From NCBI GenBank assembly GCA_037783545.1, contig JBBELK010000461.1:682001-746000 (forward strand): a stretch of 64,000 nucleotides of DNA, read 5' to 3'. Every line of letters starts with the position of its first letter. Position 1 is the first letter of the stretch. The position numbers were made by a program, and so were the translations under genes. A model generated the notes under the pieces. That model was not told the DNA's origin, did no database searches, and was given only the letters and a program-made list of their open reading frames with translations. This document shows, in pieces, positions 1-12,800 of the stretch. Origin of the DNA: Henricia sp. BOLD:AAB3569 (lineage: Eukaryota; Echinodermata; Asteroidea; Spinulosida; Echinasteridae).

Positions 1-94
1 GTGGATTTGCGTGGATTTTGTGGATGGATTTTTAAAAACACATTTACATACTTAATACTGAAATAATGTTTTCATTTTGTTTGCATGCCTACAG

Positions 95-214
95 GCGTTG
101 ACATGTTTAGTGCAAATAGCATCAGTTCGTCGATCGTTATTCAACAATGCAGAGAGAGCCAAGTTCCTATCGCATTTAGTCACCGGAGTTAGGGGAATTC
201 TGGAGAGTCCGCAG
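95..214 (+). CDS. XPO7: XPO7 exon A (first in window)
   Basis: Follows cctacag and ends before gtcagt; phase 0 at both ends, 40 codons reading [20 protein letters not shown] onward. Strongly conserved early HEAT segment. Confidence 0.92.
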
Positions 215-3200
215 GTCAGTTCTTGGTTCATACACAAAAAAGTACTCCTACAAAAATGACACCGTGGTTTCAACAACTCTGATAATAAGATCACTGTTTA
301 TAACAAGGACAATTTTAGGTGCCAAGTCTTTGGTGCAGAACCAAAACTGAGCAATTTGGTGCAAAAAACTGGTTGTGGACATAATCATTGCATTGGACAG
401 TTGGAAAAGGTTTCTATCTTCCACTTCAGTAAGGTTTTTTTGGTTAAATGGTTGATTACAATTTTGGGGCATTGAAAATCCTGTATATACATACTGGCTT
501 TAAACTAGTCAATATGTTTACACTAATCTTATTGTTCAGTATGAATATGTGACTTCTTTTAGGGACAGTCCAAATCAGTGAGGAACAACTGCAACCGTGA
601 TTCAAGACCACCAGTTGGCTTCATAGTTCAGTTGGTAGGGTGTCTGCACGTTAAGCAGAAGGTCTGCAGTTCGAATCCCGGTGGAGCCAAGTTGTTTTTC
701 ACTGATTTCCCAAACTCATGGACATTTGTCCACATTTGTACCTTCATATTGTTCAACAGAGTTTATCGGAGGCAAGCAATTACCATGAATTCTGCCGACT
801 TTTAGCAAGACTTAAGTCCAACTACCAACTTGGCGAACTTGTCAAAGTGGATAATTACTCGGAGGTCATTGCACTCATTGCAAAGTTCACCATCACCAGT
901 TTACAGGTTAGTTACGTAGTGTGTGGCTACTGTTGTAGTCAAGACCTTCGTGGCCCTGCAAGTCTGCACAAGTCCGTGGGACTAGTCTGTGGGTAATGTC
1001 ACAAGCTGTTTACACGAACTACTGACTTTAAGGCTGCATTCGGGCGTGCAGTTCTCTCTACTCCGGAGTAATGTGTGCGCATTGCACTCTGGTAACATTA
1101 CGCAAATGGCAAGTCCGCAGTCCGCATGCGTAAATGGCCATCAGTCAAGATGGCCGCCTCTTGCCATGACTACACAAAAAACGCTGTTTCACTGCTCACA
1201 AGAAACTGAAGAAAATACAGACTGTAAGTCGTGAGAACCTTTGATGCCATCTGAAACAAACCTTAGTGGGTTGTTGTTTGTTATCGAGTTGACACGTTGA
1301 GCAAATTCACAAAAAATCCCACCCATATTCCGCCATCTTCGTACAAATCACATGACACACGTCGGGAGTAAGAGCACACTCCCCATTTGTCGGGGAGTAG
1401 CAAGAGCATACTCTCATTGACCCGAGTGTCGTTAATCTTGCCGTTCACGCTCGCAGGAGTGTACTCGTGTTAACACGAGTACATGCCCGAACGCAGCCCT
1501 ATACGCTGGATTTAGTATGCAACAACGGCTGGCTATACGGGAATTGAAGCCATGCGCTGGCCATCTTAGTGCTCCCAAGACAATGCTTTGCCTAGACTGT
1601 TCCCCTGTCGATACGATTGCTGGCATTCCACTTAACACATGTACTCTAGTGAAGACAGTATAACCAGTCTAGATAAGGTATTGTTTTGGGAGTACTAAGA
1701 TGGCGGACGGTGGCTTCATTCAGATAGTCGCCTGTGCAGCCCATTCTATTTAGGTCAGTGACATGAACTGTATTTTCTCTCATTCAATGCTTGGTTATTT
1801 CATTGCTCAGTTTTGTAATTCAAAGTGTGTTAACCAATCGCGTGCTTTTGTTTGGTATGCTCATCCTTCGCACTGTCACGTGGCATGTGTATGAACTGAA
1901 ACTTTGCCGTCCCAAAACTTTCCTCTTTGTATAGGTTTGGCAGTTTGCCCCCAACAGCATCCACTATCTGCTTACACTGTGGCAGCGCATGGTGGCGTCA
2001 GTGCCCTATGTTAAGGCCACGGAACCGCATCTCCTTGAGGTCTACGCTCCAGAGGTGACTAAGGCATACATCACATCACGATTAGAGGCCGTTAGCGCGA
2101 TCCTACGGGATGGATTGGAAGAGCCGTTAGATGATAAGGGCATGGTGCAACAACAGCTAGATCAGGTAATGGACAAATATTGAATGTTTAGGAGTGCAAT
2201 AGTAGACAACAATATTGAATGTTTAGGAGTGCAATAGTAGACAACTATTGAATGTTTAGGAGTGCAATAGTAGACAACTATTGAATGTTTAGGAGTGCAA
2301 TAGTAGACAACTATTGAATGTTTAGGAGTGCAATAGTAGACAACTATTGAATGTTTAGGAGTGCAATAGTAGACAAATATCGAATGTTTAGGAGTGCAAT
2401 AGTAGACAAATATCGAATGTTTAGGAGTGCAGTAGTAGACAAATATCATATGGATCAGGTATATGCACAAATCCATTTCTACCTTTTTCGTAGGCCACTA
2501 TAACTGCGGTGCTTCTATAAACTGGGGTCGATTTCACAAAGATTTACGACGCGTCGCAAACACCAAATCCATCGCAACTCGCCAAACCCATGGCAAAATT
2601 ACAAAGGGTTCGGTGAGTTGCGATGGGTATGGTACTTAAATCGACCCCAGGACGTATTGTAAGGGATTCCACACAGTAAACGCGCCCTGCTGTTGGTGGA
2701 CACAAAATAACACACACTTCTGTTTGCAGTGACGACACAATACTACAATGTGTAATCCATACATAACGTGCAGTGTATAGGTTCTTTCATTTAATGCCAA
2801 AGTAGATTGCAGTTCACAGTGCACTGCTACGCCCACTACCCATACGGTGGTGTCTCATTTATATCACGTTCGTTCATCTGAATATCTGCTTGTTTTATGC
2901 AAGTCGCATTGTAAGACTACTCGAAGTAAGGGCTACCTAAGTCATTTATGTAGAAACCAGCCCTATATAAATATAGAAAATTAATCTGATAATAAGGTTC
3001 TCAACAACAATTTTTCATGAATATGACCTTCTCCCCCAGCTCTCAATCATAGGGCGTTGTGAATATGAGAAGACATGCGCATTGCTGTTCCAACTGTTTG
3101 ATACGTCGGCACAGAAATATCAAGAGCTGGTTCAAGCCAATGCTACAGGATTTGATCTGGCGGCACAACAGGGTAACGTTTATCATTCTTCTTGAGTTGG

Positions 3201-6200
3201 TAAGGCAAGGCTCTCGCATGGATTCTGCAGTTAAAGATAGTATACATGATTGGTAAACTGTTACAAATAGTTTTATCCCCCTGTGTGATTGAAGATATGC
3301 ATGATTAAAACCAACCTGAGCAAAAACCAGCTCTGTACTTCGTCTAACTTTTGAGAAAACAGTCAAAAAGGGGTTTGTAGTCATTTCGCCCCAAAACCAC
3401 TTCGCCCTGAACCACGGCCTGTACACGAAGTGGTTTTAGGGAGGCAAAGTGATTTGGGGCGAAATGGCATTCGGGCGAAGTGGTTTGGGGGCGAATTAAA
3501 TTTTCGTCTCATGAGACGAAAACAAATTGTTTTACTCATTTCTCAAAGACTATAGCACTTCGGACAAAACCATTTCAGGGGAAGTTTTCTACGGTCATCG
3601 TGTTTATATTGTGTAAGTTAGGAGTAAATCTGTGAACCTTTCTGATTTTCAAGATACCAATCATGTATACTGCCTTTAAGGAAGGCCGCAATCATAATGC
3701 CGGTTGGTGTGGGGTGGTGGGGGACATTGTTTTTCCATGAAATTTTTCGCATTTCTCTTGTTGCTTGGTTTATTGAAGTAAAGTAGAAACAAGAACAAGG
3801 CAATGAACAGAGCTTCAAGATTTCTAACCTTGCATATAAAGCTGGGTTTCCATCATGTGACCTTTTCCTACTTCGGAATTTGGAATTTTGACTTTTTTAG
3901 TAGTCCTACTGACGTCTTGACAAGTATTGACAAAGAATATATGAGAATTTTTTAGAAGTCATAAGACTCCTCACGATATGGGTGTGGCCTACAAATTGAA
4001 ATGTACCTCCAGTGGTACATCATACAACTTCTCAGGACGTGTTTAAAACATGTTCAAAACCAGCCGATATCGATCAAATTAACATGGTATTTCATGCCTT
4101 TTTTCGCTCTACCCTTGCACATCATGCAAACATTTCGGGGTCTTCAAACATTTTGAGGAATTTGTAAAAAGTCACATAATTTATTTATTTATATTTATTT
4201 ATTTATATTTATTTATTTATTTCATTTATTTACCCAGGGTGTGCCCAAACAGTTTACAAAAACTGGTTTCCATTGGGGCCCTGCAAACACACATAGAACA
4301 AATATACTAAATTGAACAACTTCACAATCACAAACATGTGAATATTATGTATGTGTTTGGTGAAGTGCCGATTTGAATGAGCTCAAAGAAGACATAGTTC
4401 TAAGGTGTTGGGCTTATGTCTGGAGACTATCACAGAAAAACAATTTCATGAACATGCTTGGTTTTTATTCTTTTCTGCACAAATTAACAATCTTTCACTT
4501 AATATTCTTTGATTTGACTGTGACTTTACATCTATGTATACTCCTAGGTCGGTTGACATGGTTGGTGTACATAATTGGTGCTCAGATTGGTGGCAGGGTC
4601 TCTCTCACCAGCACGGAGGAACATGACGCGCTGGACGGACAGCTAGTCTGCAGGTGGGGGTTAAACAAAGGGGGTACCAGTTGGGCTGACTGGGTACCAG
4701 TTGGGATTTGGGTGATCTGGAAGTCTGGTTGAAATTAATGGGTCACCAATAGGTTAACAGTCGGAAATGGGTTCTATTATTTTTTTGGGTTTATTTTTTT
4801 TCCTGCGACTGTCAAAACGAATCTTTACTACTTTTCCTTCACCTTAGTTGCAAGAGAAGTACTTTTATTTGAAAGTGGTTAAAGGAATTTTTTTCTAAAA
4901 AAAATATGGCTGAATAGAGCTTCTGCACCGGCGGCCATGACATGGGCAGGTTTTCTTATTTAAATGATATAACAATATAACCACAAAGCACCTACTCATG
5001 CATGACACATAGTAACAATGTGATTGCCCCCTGTCATGGCCGCCGTGCAAAGGCTCTATAGAGGCTAACTGCATGTTAACAATGGTTGTTTTAATTGTGC
5101 TTATCTGGTGGTATTGTCAAGAAAAGAATGATTTTTGTAAATGTCCAATAATTTTCATTTTGCAAACCAAAAACTTGAATTGGTAGAAACTACTGATTTC
5201 TATGGTTACGTTTGTTTAGCATTCCAGGGTTACCCTGGGTCAGTCCCAGTCGTGACGTTATTCACTTCAGCTCACTAGGGTCAGCTACCACAGACTTTGC
5301 GCGCTGAGTAGGGTCTTTTAGTTTTGTGATGTCGTGTACGTGGGAGGCACAGCATTGCGAAATGGTGGATAGTGTGATACACACATGAGAACTTTGGCCC
5401 ACTCTAGTTATAACATATTGAGCTCATGCCAATGACGTCATTTTGGGAGTAAACAATGCCGCGTCGTTGTGGAAGCAATGTGCGTGTGCGTTGTGCGTAA
5501 CGCGCTATGCTAAGGCTCCCATTGGTGAACTAAACCGCGTTACGCCCACCAGAGACACACACAGCGTGCACGCACATCGCTTCCACAATGACTCAGCATT
5601 ATTTGACTCCCAAAATGGCGTATTTGCACGTGTTCGAAAGGAGTCAATAGAAGGCAAAACGAAATACTTTATAATTACTGGCATTAGTCCCATAACATGA
5701 AAACAAGCCTTGGTGGTAATAAGATAGTTTCAGTGATATAATAGCATGTTTTGGGTGTGTGGCTAATTCTTTTGTTAATTGTTAACAGGGTTCTGCAGCT
5801 GATGAATCTGATTGATGCTAAACTACCACAGGGAGGATGCGAGAAACTAGACTTAGCCATGCTAAGCTTCTTTGAGCATTTCACCAAAATCTACCTGGGT
5901 AATCAGGTCCAAAAGTCATCCAAGGTAAAAATAGACACGAGTGATTTGCGTGATATTGTTTGTATCTTGTCTCAAAAATAAAGAAACGTAAGTTCTTCCA
6001 CTGAAATAACTATAGCCCCAAGAAGTAGTGTGACAATATACCTTTCTATAACCTCCCTGTATAGATTTACATTATGTAACAAAGACAGACACGCGATATT
6101 TTTGTCTGTCCAGAGGCCGTTTTCACGAGTGCTACAATCCTTTGTAACTCGAGATGCATGTTACCAGGGATGCCAGTCTTCCGGCTATTGCCGGAATTCC

Positions 6201-6858
6201 GGCTTTTTCTTATTTTGGAAAAAGAAATTCGGCAAAGCCTTTTTTCCAGGCCGGAAAAATAAATGGCCAGAAATATTATTTTTAACTCTTCAAGTCCAAA
6301 AAAACGTGGAAAATTGTATCACTTACTGATCAATGATGTCCGAATATGCCCTATGTCATGTATGTACTATGTACAGCCTATGTACATGATTTGCACACAT
6401 GCAGTATGTATGTATCCCGGCCATAATCATTCACGGCTAAAGTACCACGAAACCAGACTATTGATCAGAAGTACATAGACTAAAGAGGGCGCTGTATCCA
6501 TACAGCAGTGGTGCCGGTGACATTGCACACTGTCAATGTACATCTAGGGAGCGCGTGTGGTCTAGTGGGTATGAAGCGGGACTCCCAATCAGAGGTTGGG
6601 GGTTCGAGCCCCACTTCGACCAACGTGTCTGTGTCCCTGGGCAAGCCACTAAATCCCAGTTGCCTCGTCAACCCAAGCGATATATGGGAAGCTGTTAAGG
6701 GGAATGCCACAATCTAACTGCTGATAGGGTTGTGCGCCTGACCAGCAGCCACCTAGTTGAAGCGAAATGGTTCTGGTGATTCCCTGATGGCAGCGGTAAT
6801 AATGGTAACAGCGCCTTGAGCACCCTGCAGGTTGGATATGTGCGCTATACAAATCTAA

Positions 6859-6892
<34 letters not shown>

Positions 6893-9800
6893 GTACATAC
6901 TGTACATGTACATACTGTACATGTACATACTGTACATGTGCTGGCAAGTCCGTGCACACGTACATGTACATACATACATGCAGTTATGATAGTGGATTTT
7001 TGTTCCGGCGCTGAAGGTAAGAGGCACTGGCATCCCTGATGTTACTCGAGACACACGTTACGGTGCTTACCCATCGCAGCTAGCATTACGAAGGATCGTA
7101 GCACTTCATGAAATTGGCTGATGGACAAACCCAAAAGTCACAAAATATCTTTCATGTTACATGGGAATTTTGTACAGGGGTTTTCCGGCTCGTTGTCACA
7201 CATTCTGTTGCCCTTTTGGGGTTTAAGTTCTGAAGCTGTTTCTTTTATTTCAAGTATCACTTCTCACTTTAGTTTTTCTATTTTCCCCTCTATTTAAACA
7301 GCTCTACCGAACATTATCACAAGTATTAGGCCTGCAGGATGAGTCTATGCTGCTCAGTGTATTCGTGGGGAAAATGTGAGTTTGTCTTCATTTTGTGATT
7401 TCTAAAACTGATGGATTTTTTGAACTACTGTAAAAGCTGAAATATCTGCGGTGGTTTTATTTTCGCGCATTTCGCGCACCAGACAGAGCCCGCGAAAATA
7501 ACAACCCGCAAAAATATTGTTTGCAATATTGAAACAAAACATAATTTCCATCCGCGAAAATAACAACTCACGAAAATGTCAGTGATGTTGAAATGCGCGA
7601 AAATATCTGTTTGCGGAAAAAATATTGGCTTTTACAGTACCACACAGAGCATTAGGGGTGTTCACACTATCGCGGAAAAATGGCTTTGCTGTTTTTACCG
7701 CGGTGCGCTGACCTTTTCAATGTGCAGCCAATGAGGTGTCGGAGAAGCCCCAGCTACCAGGGTTGAATTGTCTATTTTGGAAAGATTGGAGATTGGGAGC
7801 TCATTGCGGTGAGCGCAGTTTGAAAGTGTGGTTTGTCTGCGATAGAGTGAACACCCCTGAAGTTGTACGTCTGAATTTCTGAAATTGCCCTGACACAGTT
7901 GTTAGTTTTGTTACTTGTTAAAGGCCCTGTAGATGATCTGTTTTTGAGCGATTCTGCGAATAAAACCATTATAAATCAAAAGAAAGACATCAACAAACTC
8001 ATCCTTAGAAATTTCAGCTTTGTCAAATGTACCATGTTTAAAAAAACCATGCGTTTTCCTGGTCTTGGCGGGGTGTTTCAAATATTCGTTCTCAGTTGAT
8101 CGAGTACTATGTGGCTTGCGTCATGCACTCTGTGGCGCACATCATATACTGCGTGTGCGCGCGATCCATAAAAATGCATCGCGTTGGAACACGCACACGC
8201 AGTACACAGCGCCCATGCATTTTGGACCGCGTAGATGCGAACCAAAAATAAGTAAATCGTTTGCAAACGATCTAAATAATTTCACCTTTACGGATTATTT
8301 TCTGGTAAAATTATATAATTTTGAGCGAAAACCTTTCAATGGATAGTTGCTATTAATTCAATCTTTACTTTCAGAACTTTTCCCCTGTAATCTCGTCGAT
8401 TACTTTTTGGGGTCATTGCAAATGATACACTGGGCCTTTAAATGTAAGTAAGACTTCAGGCTATGCATGTTGTAAATTAATGAAATGTTTTCTGTTTTTT
8501 TTTTTAATTTTACCAGCATAACCAACTTGAAATACTGGGGTCAGAGTGAGCCAATTATTGCCAAGACGCTGAAATTCCTGAGTGAGCTTTCTGTTGGCTA
8601 CAGCAGCGTACGGAAACTGGTCAAGCTAGATGCTGTCCAGTTTATGCTTAGCAACCACACGGTATGATAGTTGTAACAAACGTAATATTTGCTATGTTGC
8701 CCAATCACCATTGAGATTGCTGTGGATTGCTGTGGACTGGGTTTTTACTTTTTTTACAACTTTGCAAACACTGAATATTTGAAGACTTTCGTGGCGAGAG
8801 AAGACTTTTGCTGTGACCAAGATTCAGACCTGGGTTCTAAGACCTCGTGATGTGACCGGTGCTGTGAGAATTTCACGTTTTATGTGCATCTAAACCTCCT
8901 TAATAATTAAGATTCCTTGCAACAAATCTGTTTAATGATCCCTTATGTATAAAAAAACGGATTACAAAGCATTAACATCTTGCAAAATTTTCAGTATTCA
9001 GAAGAAAAGAAAACAAAATTTAAATATGTGATCCTTGGCATTTTAAGTAGTATATAACAAACTTGACTGACTTGCATACTTCAATCTTTCAGAGCTCTCA
9101 CTTCCCATTCCTGGGTATTAACGGGACATTCTCAGTCAGTGACATGCGATGTCGGACCACGTTCTACACCGCCCTCGGGAGGCTACTCCTGGTTGACCTC
9201 GGTGAAGACGATGACCGATTTGACACGTTTATGATGCCCATCACGTCGGCGTTTGAGTTCGTCGGTGTTCAGCTGGATAACGCTAACAAGGGAGCAGTTT
9301 GGAATGAAGCTGAGACCAAGGTAAGAATTAACTGATGATTAAAATAATAGCAGCGCCCACATGGGCGTAGGGTGGTTTGGGCCTCGGGGGTGCGATTTTT
9401 ATGAAACAATTTGGGTCAACAATTTGGGTGATCAGTCTGCGGTTGGAGGCTGAACACCAGTAGACATTTTTGTGAATTAATTACATTTTGAGAGATAATT
9501 TTTCTTGCAAGACCAGTGTTCTCCACTACAGATTTTGTCCGGGGATGCCGCCCGGACAAAACACTCTAAAACACTATGAAAGTACAGCCATGTCATTTCA
9601 AAGTTAGGTTCAAATTCTCCGAACGTGATTCGCTAGCCACTGGTGTCATTATCATGATTATCGTTCACTTACCATGCATATCTATCCGATTGGCGACCCA
9701 AATCCATGTCGATAAAAATAACGGCCACGACAGTTGCATGGATTTTTTTAACGGCGCCCTCAAGTGGCGATTGTGTTCACCTGTTGAGGCTGCTGCATGC

Positions 9801-12800
9801 TCAGCGCACAGCATAGCTACAGGGGGCGTGCGCACCGCGACCGCTGCTGCATGCTACCAGTACCGCTAACCCCCGCCCCCGCTGAGCGACTTCGGATTTG
9901 GATCTGTGGAGAACACTGAAGACGGAAGTCCTCTGCTGCGGGTGGGGGGAGGTGGCTGAGAAATGTAACATTTTATCAGTCAGTAAAGTGTCTGACCACC
10001 TCTTGTGGGAAGGTTGACTACACCAGCCTTTGTAAGACCTGCTTTAGCAGGGTGCACCACTCTGCCTGAAATGCCTCCCTGAGCTCCTGCACTTCAAGGG
10101 TTGTTTGAGAGATACACGGCTGCAGTGGTCAGCTCATCCCATGCCAGTTTAATCAGGGCCCAATTTCACAGAGCTGTTTAAGCGCTAGCTGAAAACGTGT
10201 GCTTACTGTAGCAGAAAAGTTGTGCTAACGTCAAGGCTATTTCACGGCCGCGGCGTGCTTAAGCATGCGCGCGCTTGGAAACCGCTATTGTTGCGTCACT
10301 ATCTTAAGCAAAATTTAGCTCTGCGGTTAAGGCAGGTTTTTAGTTGCTTATACCGTTAACGATGTCTATGAAATAGCCTTACGCTCGGTTAACGGAAAAT
10401 GGGCTGTTAAACAACTCTATGAAATTGGGCCCTGGTTGATAATCCAAGAAAATTAGTTTTCTGAGAGCCCCTTCTTTTTTCACCTAGAAACATACAATGT
10501 CTTCTGGAAGAAATCACTAAAGCAGAACAGTCTTGGAAGAAATTCTAAAATGATTGGTCGATCAGTGCCTTGTTATCCAACACACATCTGTTCTGATAAA
10601 AAGTTTATATTTTAGGAAGATTGTGTTTACATAACACACTATCCGAACTTCCGTTTGTTTTTCAGAGGACGTTAATTGGCTTAGCCAGAGATCTCCGTGG
10701 TATCGCCTTTGCCTTCAACAGCAAGTCAAGTTTCCTCATGCTCTTTGACTGGATGTATCCTTGCAAAACAAAAACTAAAATCATTTTATCCTCAAAGGCT
10801 TTAGAATTGTGTTTGTTGGACCAGTTTGACTTGTCAAGATTGCACTCTATTTGGAGATAGAAGGTGCCAAGAAAACTATTGAAGAAAAAGGGCTATTTTT
10901 CTGTTTTGTGGATTTTATTTATTGAAGTCCTGTGTGTATGTGTATATGTACATATACCTTTGACATGATAATTCCTCCACCATATTCCTTAGCCACTGTT
11001 TAATTAGCTACCCAGCCTACACCCCTATTCTTCAACGTGCTATTGAGCTGTGGTATCATGAACCAATCGTCACGACCCCAATCCTCAAACTAATGACGGA
11101 GTTAGTCCAGAATCGATCGGATCGGCTGCAGTTTCACGTCTCTTCACCAAATGGAATTCTGCTGTTCAGAGAGACGAGCAAGATGCTGGTAGCGTACGGT
11201 CAGCACTTTTCATTTATCTATTTAAAAATTCTCCGTTTTAGGAATTTCACTTTTCAGATTACTAGTAGGGTGGTTTGGATTCGATGTCAAGGCACTTTGC
11301 CATAAGTTGCCTCTCCCCACCCGGAAGTAAATGGGTACCTGCAAGGTTCGCAGCCCCTGAGTGCTTGTGTCAGGCTACCAGGGCTGCATGCTCCCCAGGG
11401 AGGTGTGCCCAATGACCAGGGTAATAATGTTGTAAAGTGCCATGAGTATCCTCTATTCAAAAAATGAAGAATTACTGAGATTAATACTTTGTACATATTT
11501 TCCCAACAGGGACAAGAATACTGACGATAGGAGCTGACATCCCCAAGGACAGAATCTACGCAATGAAATATCCTTTGATTTGTTAGATACAAAATAACCA
11601 ACCTGTGTATGCCTTGGATTATTATTATTATTTCTTTCTGGTATTCATACCAAGGATTCCTCAATAGTGCTCATTGCACTGTCACTCGTAAGCGTGAGGA
11701 AACCCATGAAGAATTAGAAATGGCCAGAGACACCGGGGAATCCCCTTGCTCTTCACGAAAGAATGCTCCGGGATCTTTAAAGTGCGTTACCATTACCTAA
11801 CACACTTGACCAATGGCTTTATATCCCTTCCGAAGGATGGAGCAAGTGTGGTTAAGTGCCTTGCCCAAGGGCACAGGTACCGTAGCCGGATTCGAACCCG
11901 CAACCCCAAGTTTTCACCCATTATTGCGAGTCAATGGCCCTAACCACTCGGCCACGCTACCCCACGGTACAGAATTTGTATAATCTGGATTCACACTGAG
12001 GCTTTTTGCGCGTAAATTTGACGTGTGTTGCTTTGACAAAAAGCGGAAATTTGAAGTGAATTGGCTTTAATCTTTCCTTGACCTTTGACCTCAAGTTGAA
12101 GGGTGTATCTATATGTTTTGGGATGCTGAAAGCGGTGCTTTCTGGTGGATTCGTCAACTTTGGCGTTTTCCAGCTCTACGGGGACAGTTCCCTCGAGGAG
12201 GTCTTACAGATGTTTGTTAAGTTGGTCCTGTCGATACCACATAGCAATTTGCTGGTAGGTTAATTAGGAATACTTAATCCAGTATATTTTACAAAATTAA
12301 ACATAAATTTAGCCCTGCATCATAAAGTTAGTCCCTGTTCACACTGTCATTTCAGTGATCCCATTGACAGGATTATCCCAAATTAAGTCTGAACTATTAC
12401 AACTTTTATGATGTTATTTCCTGTTCACACTGACATTTCATTGATCCGCCAACCCCCCCTCCCCCCTCCCCCCCCCCCCCACCCCCCTCCCCCCCCCCCC
12501 CCACCCCCCTCCCCCCTCCCCCCCACCCCCCTCCCCCCTCCCAAGTTAAGTCTGAACTACTACAACCATGAAGTTGGTACCTGTTCACACTGACATTTCA
12601 TCGATCCTTTTGACAGGATTATCCCAAATTAAGTCTGAACTATTACAACTTTTATGATGTTATTTCCTGTTCACACTGACATTTCATTGATCCGCCAACT
12701 CCCCCCCCCCCCCCACCCCCCCTCCCAAGTTGAGTCTGAACTACTACAACCATGAAGTTATTCCCTGTTCACACTGACATTTTATTGATCCCCTCTGGAC

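Noticed and set aside
2162-2476. 104-aa repetitive minus-strand ORF
   Set aside because: Produced by the 33-bp minisatellite (length divisible by three); no independent coding evidence.
6552-6624. Functional tRNA gene
   Set aside because: The A- and B-boxes are good, but the sequence continues into a SINE body repeated elsewhere in the window; it is a SINE head.
12083-12094. Exon M beginning at an AC acceptor (AT-AC intron)
   Set aside because: In frame, but it inserts four residues at a conserved junction and its AC would be part of the branch-site motif; kept only as an alternative.
12406-12593. Glycine-rich and proline-rich ORFs on both strands
   Set aside because: They are translations of a C-rich low-complexity tract inside the exon N array.
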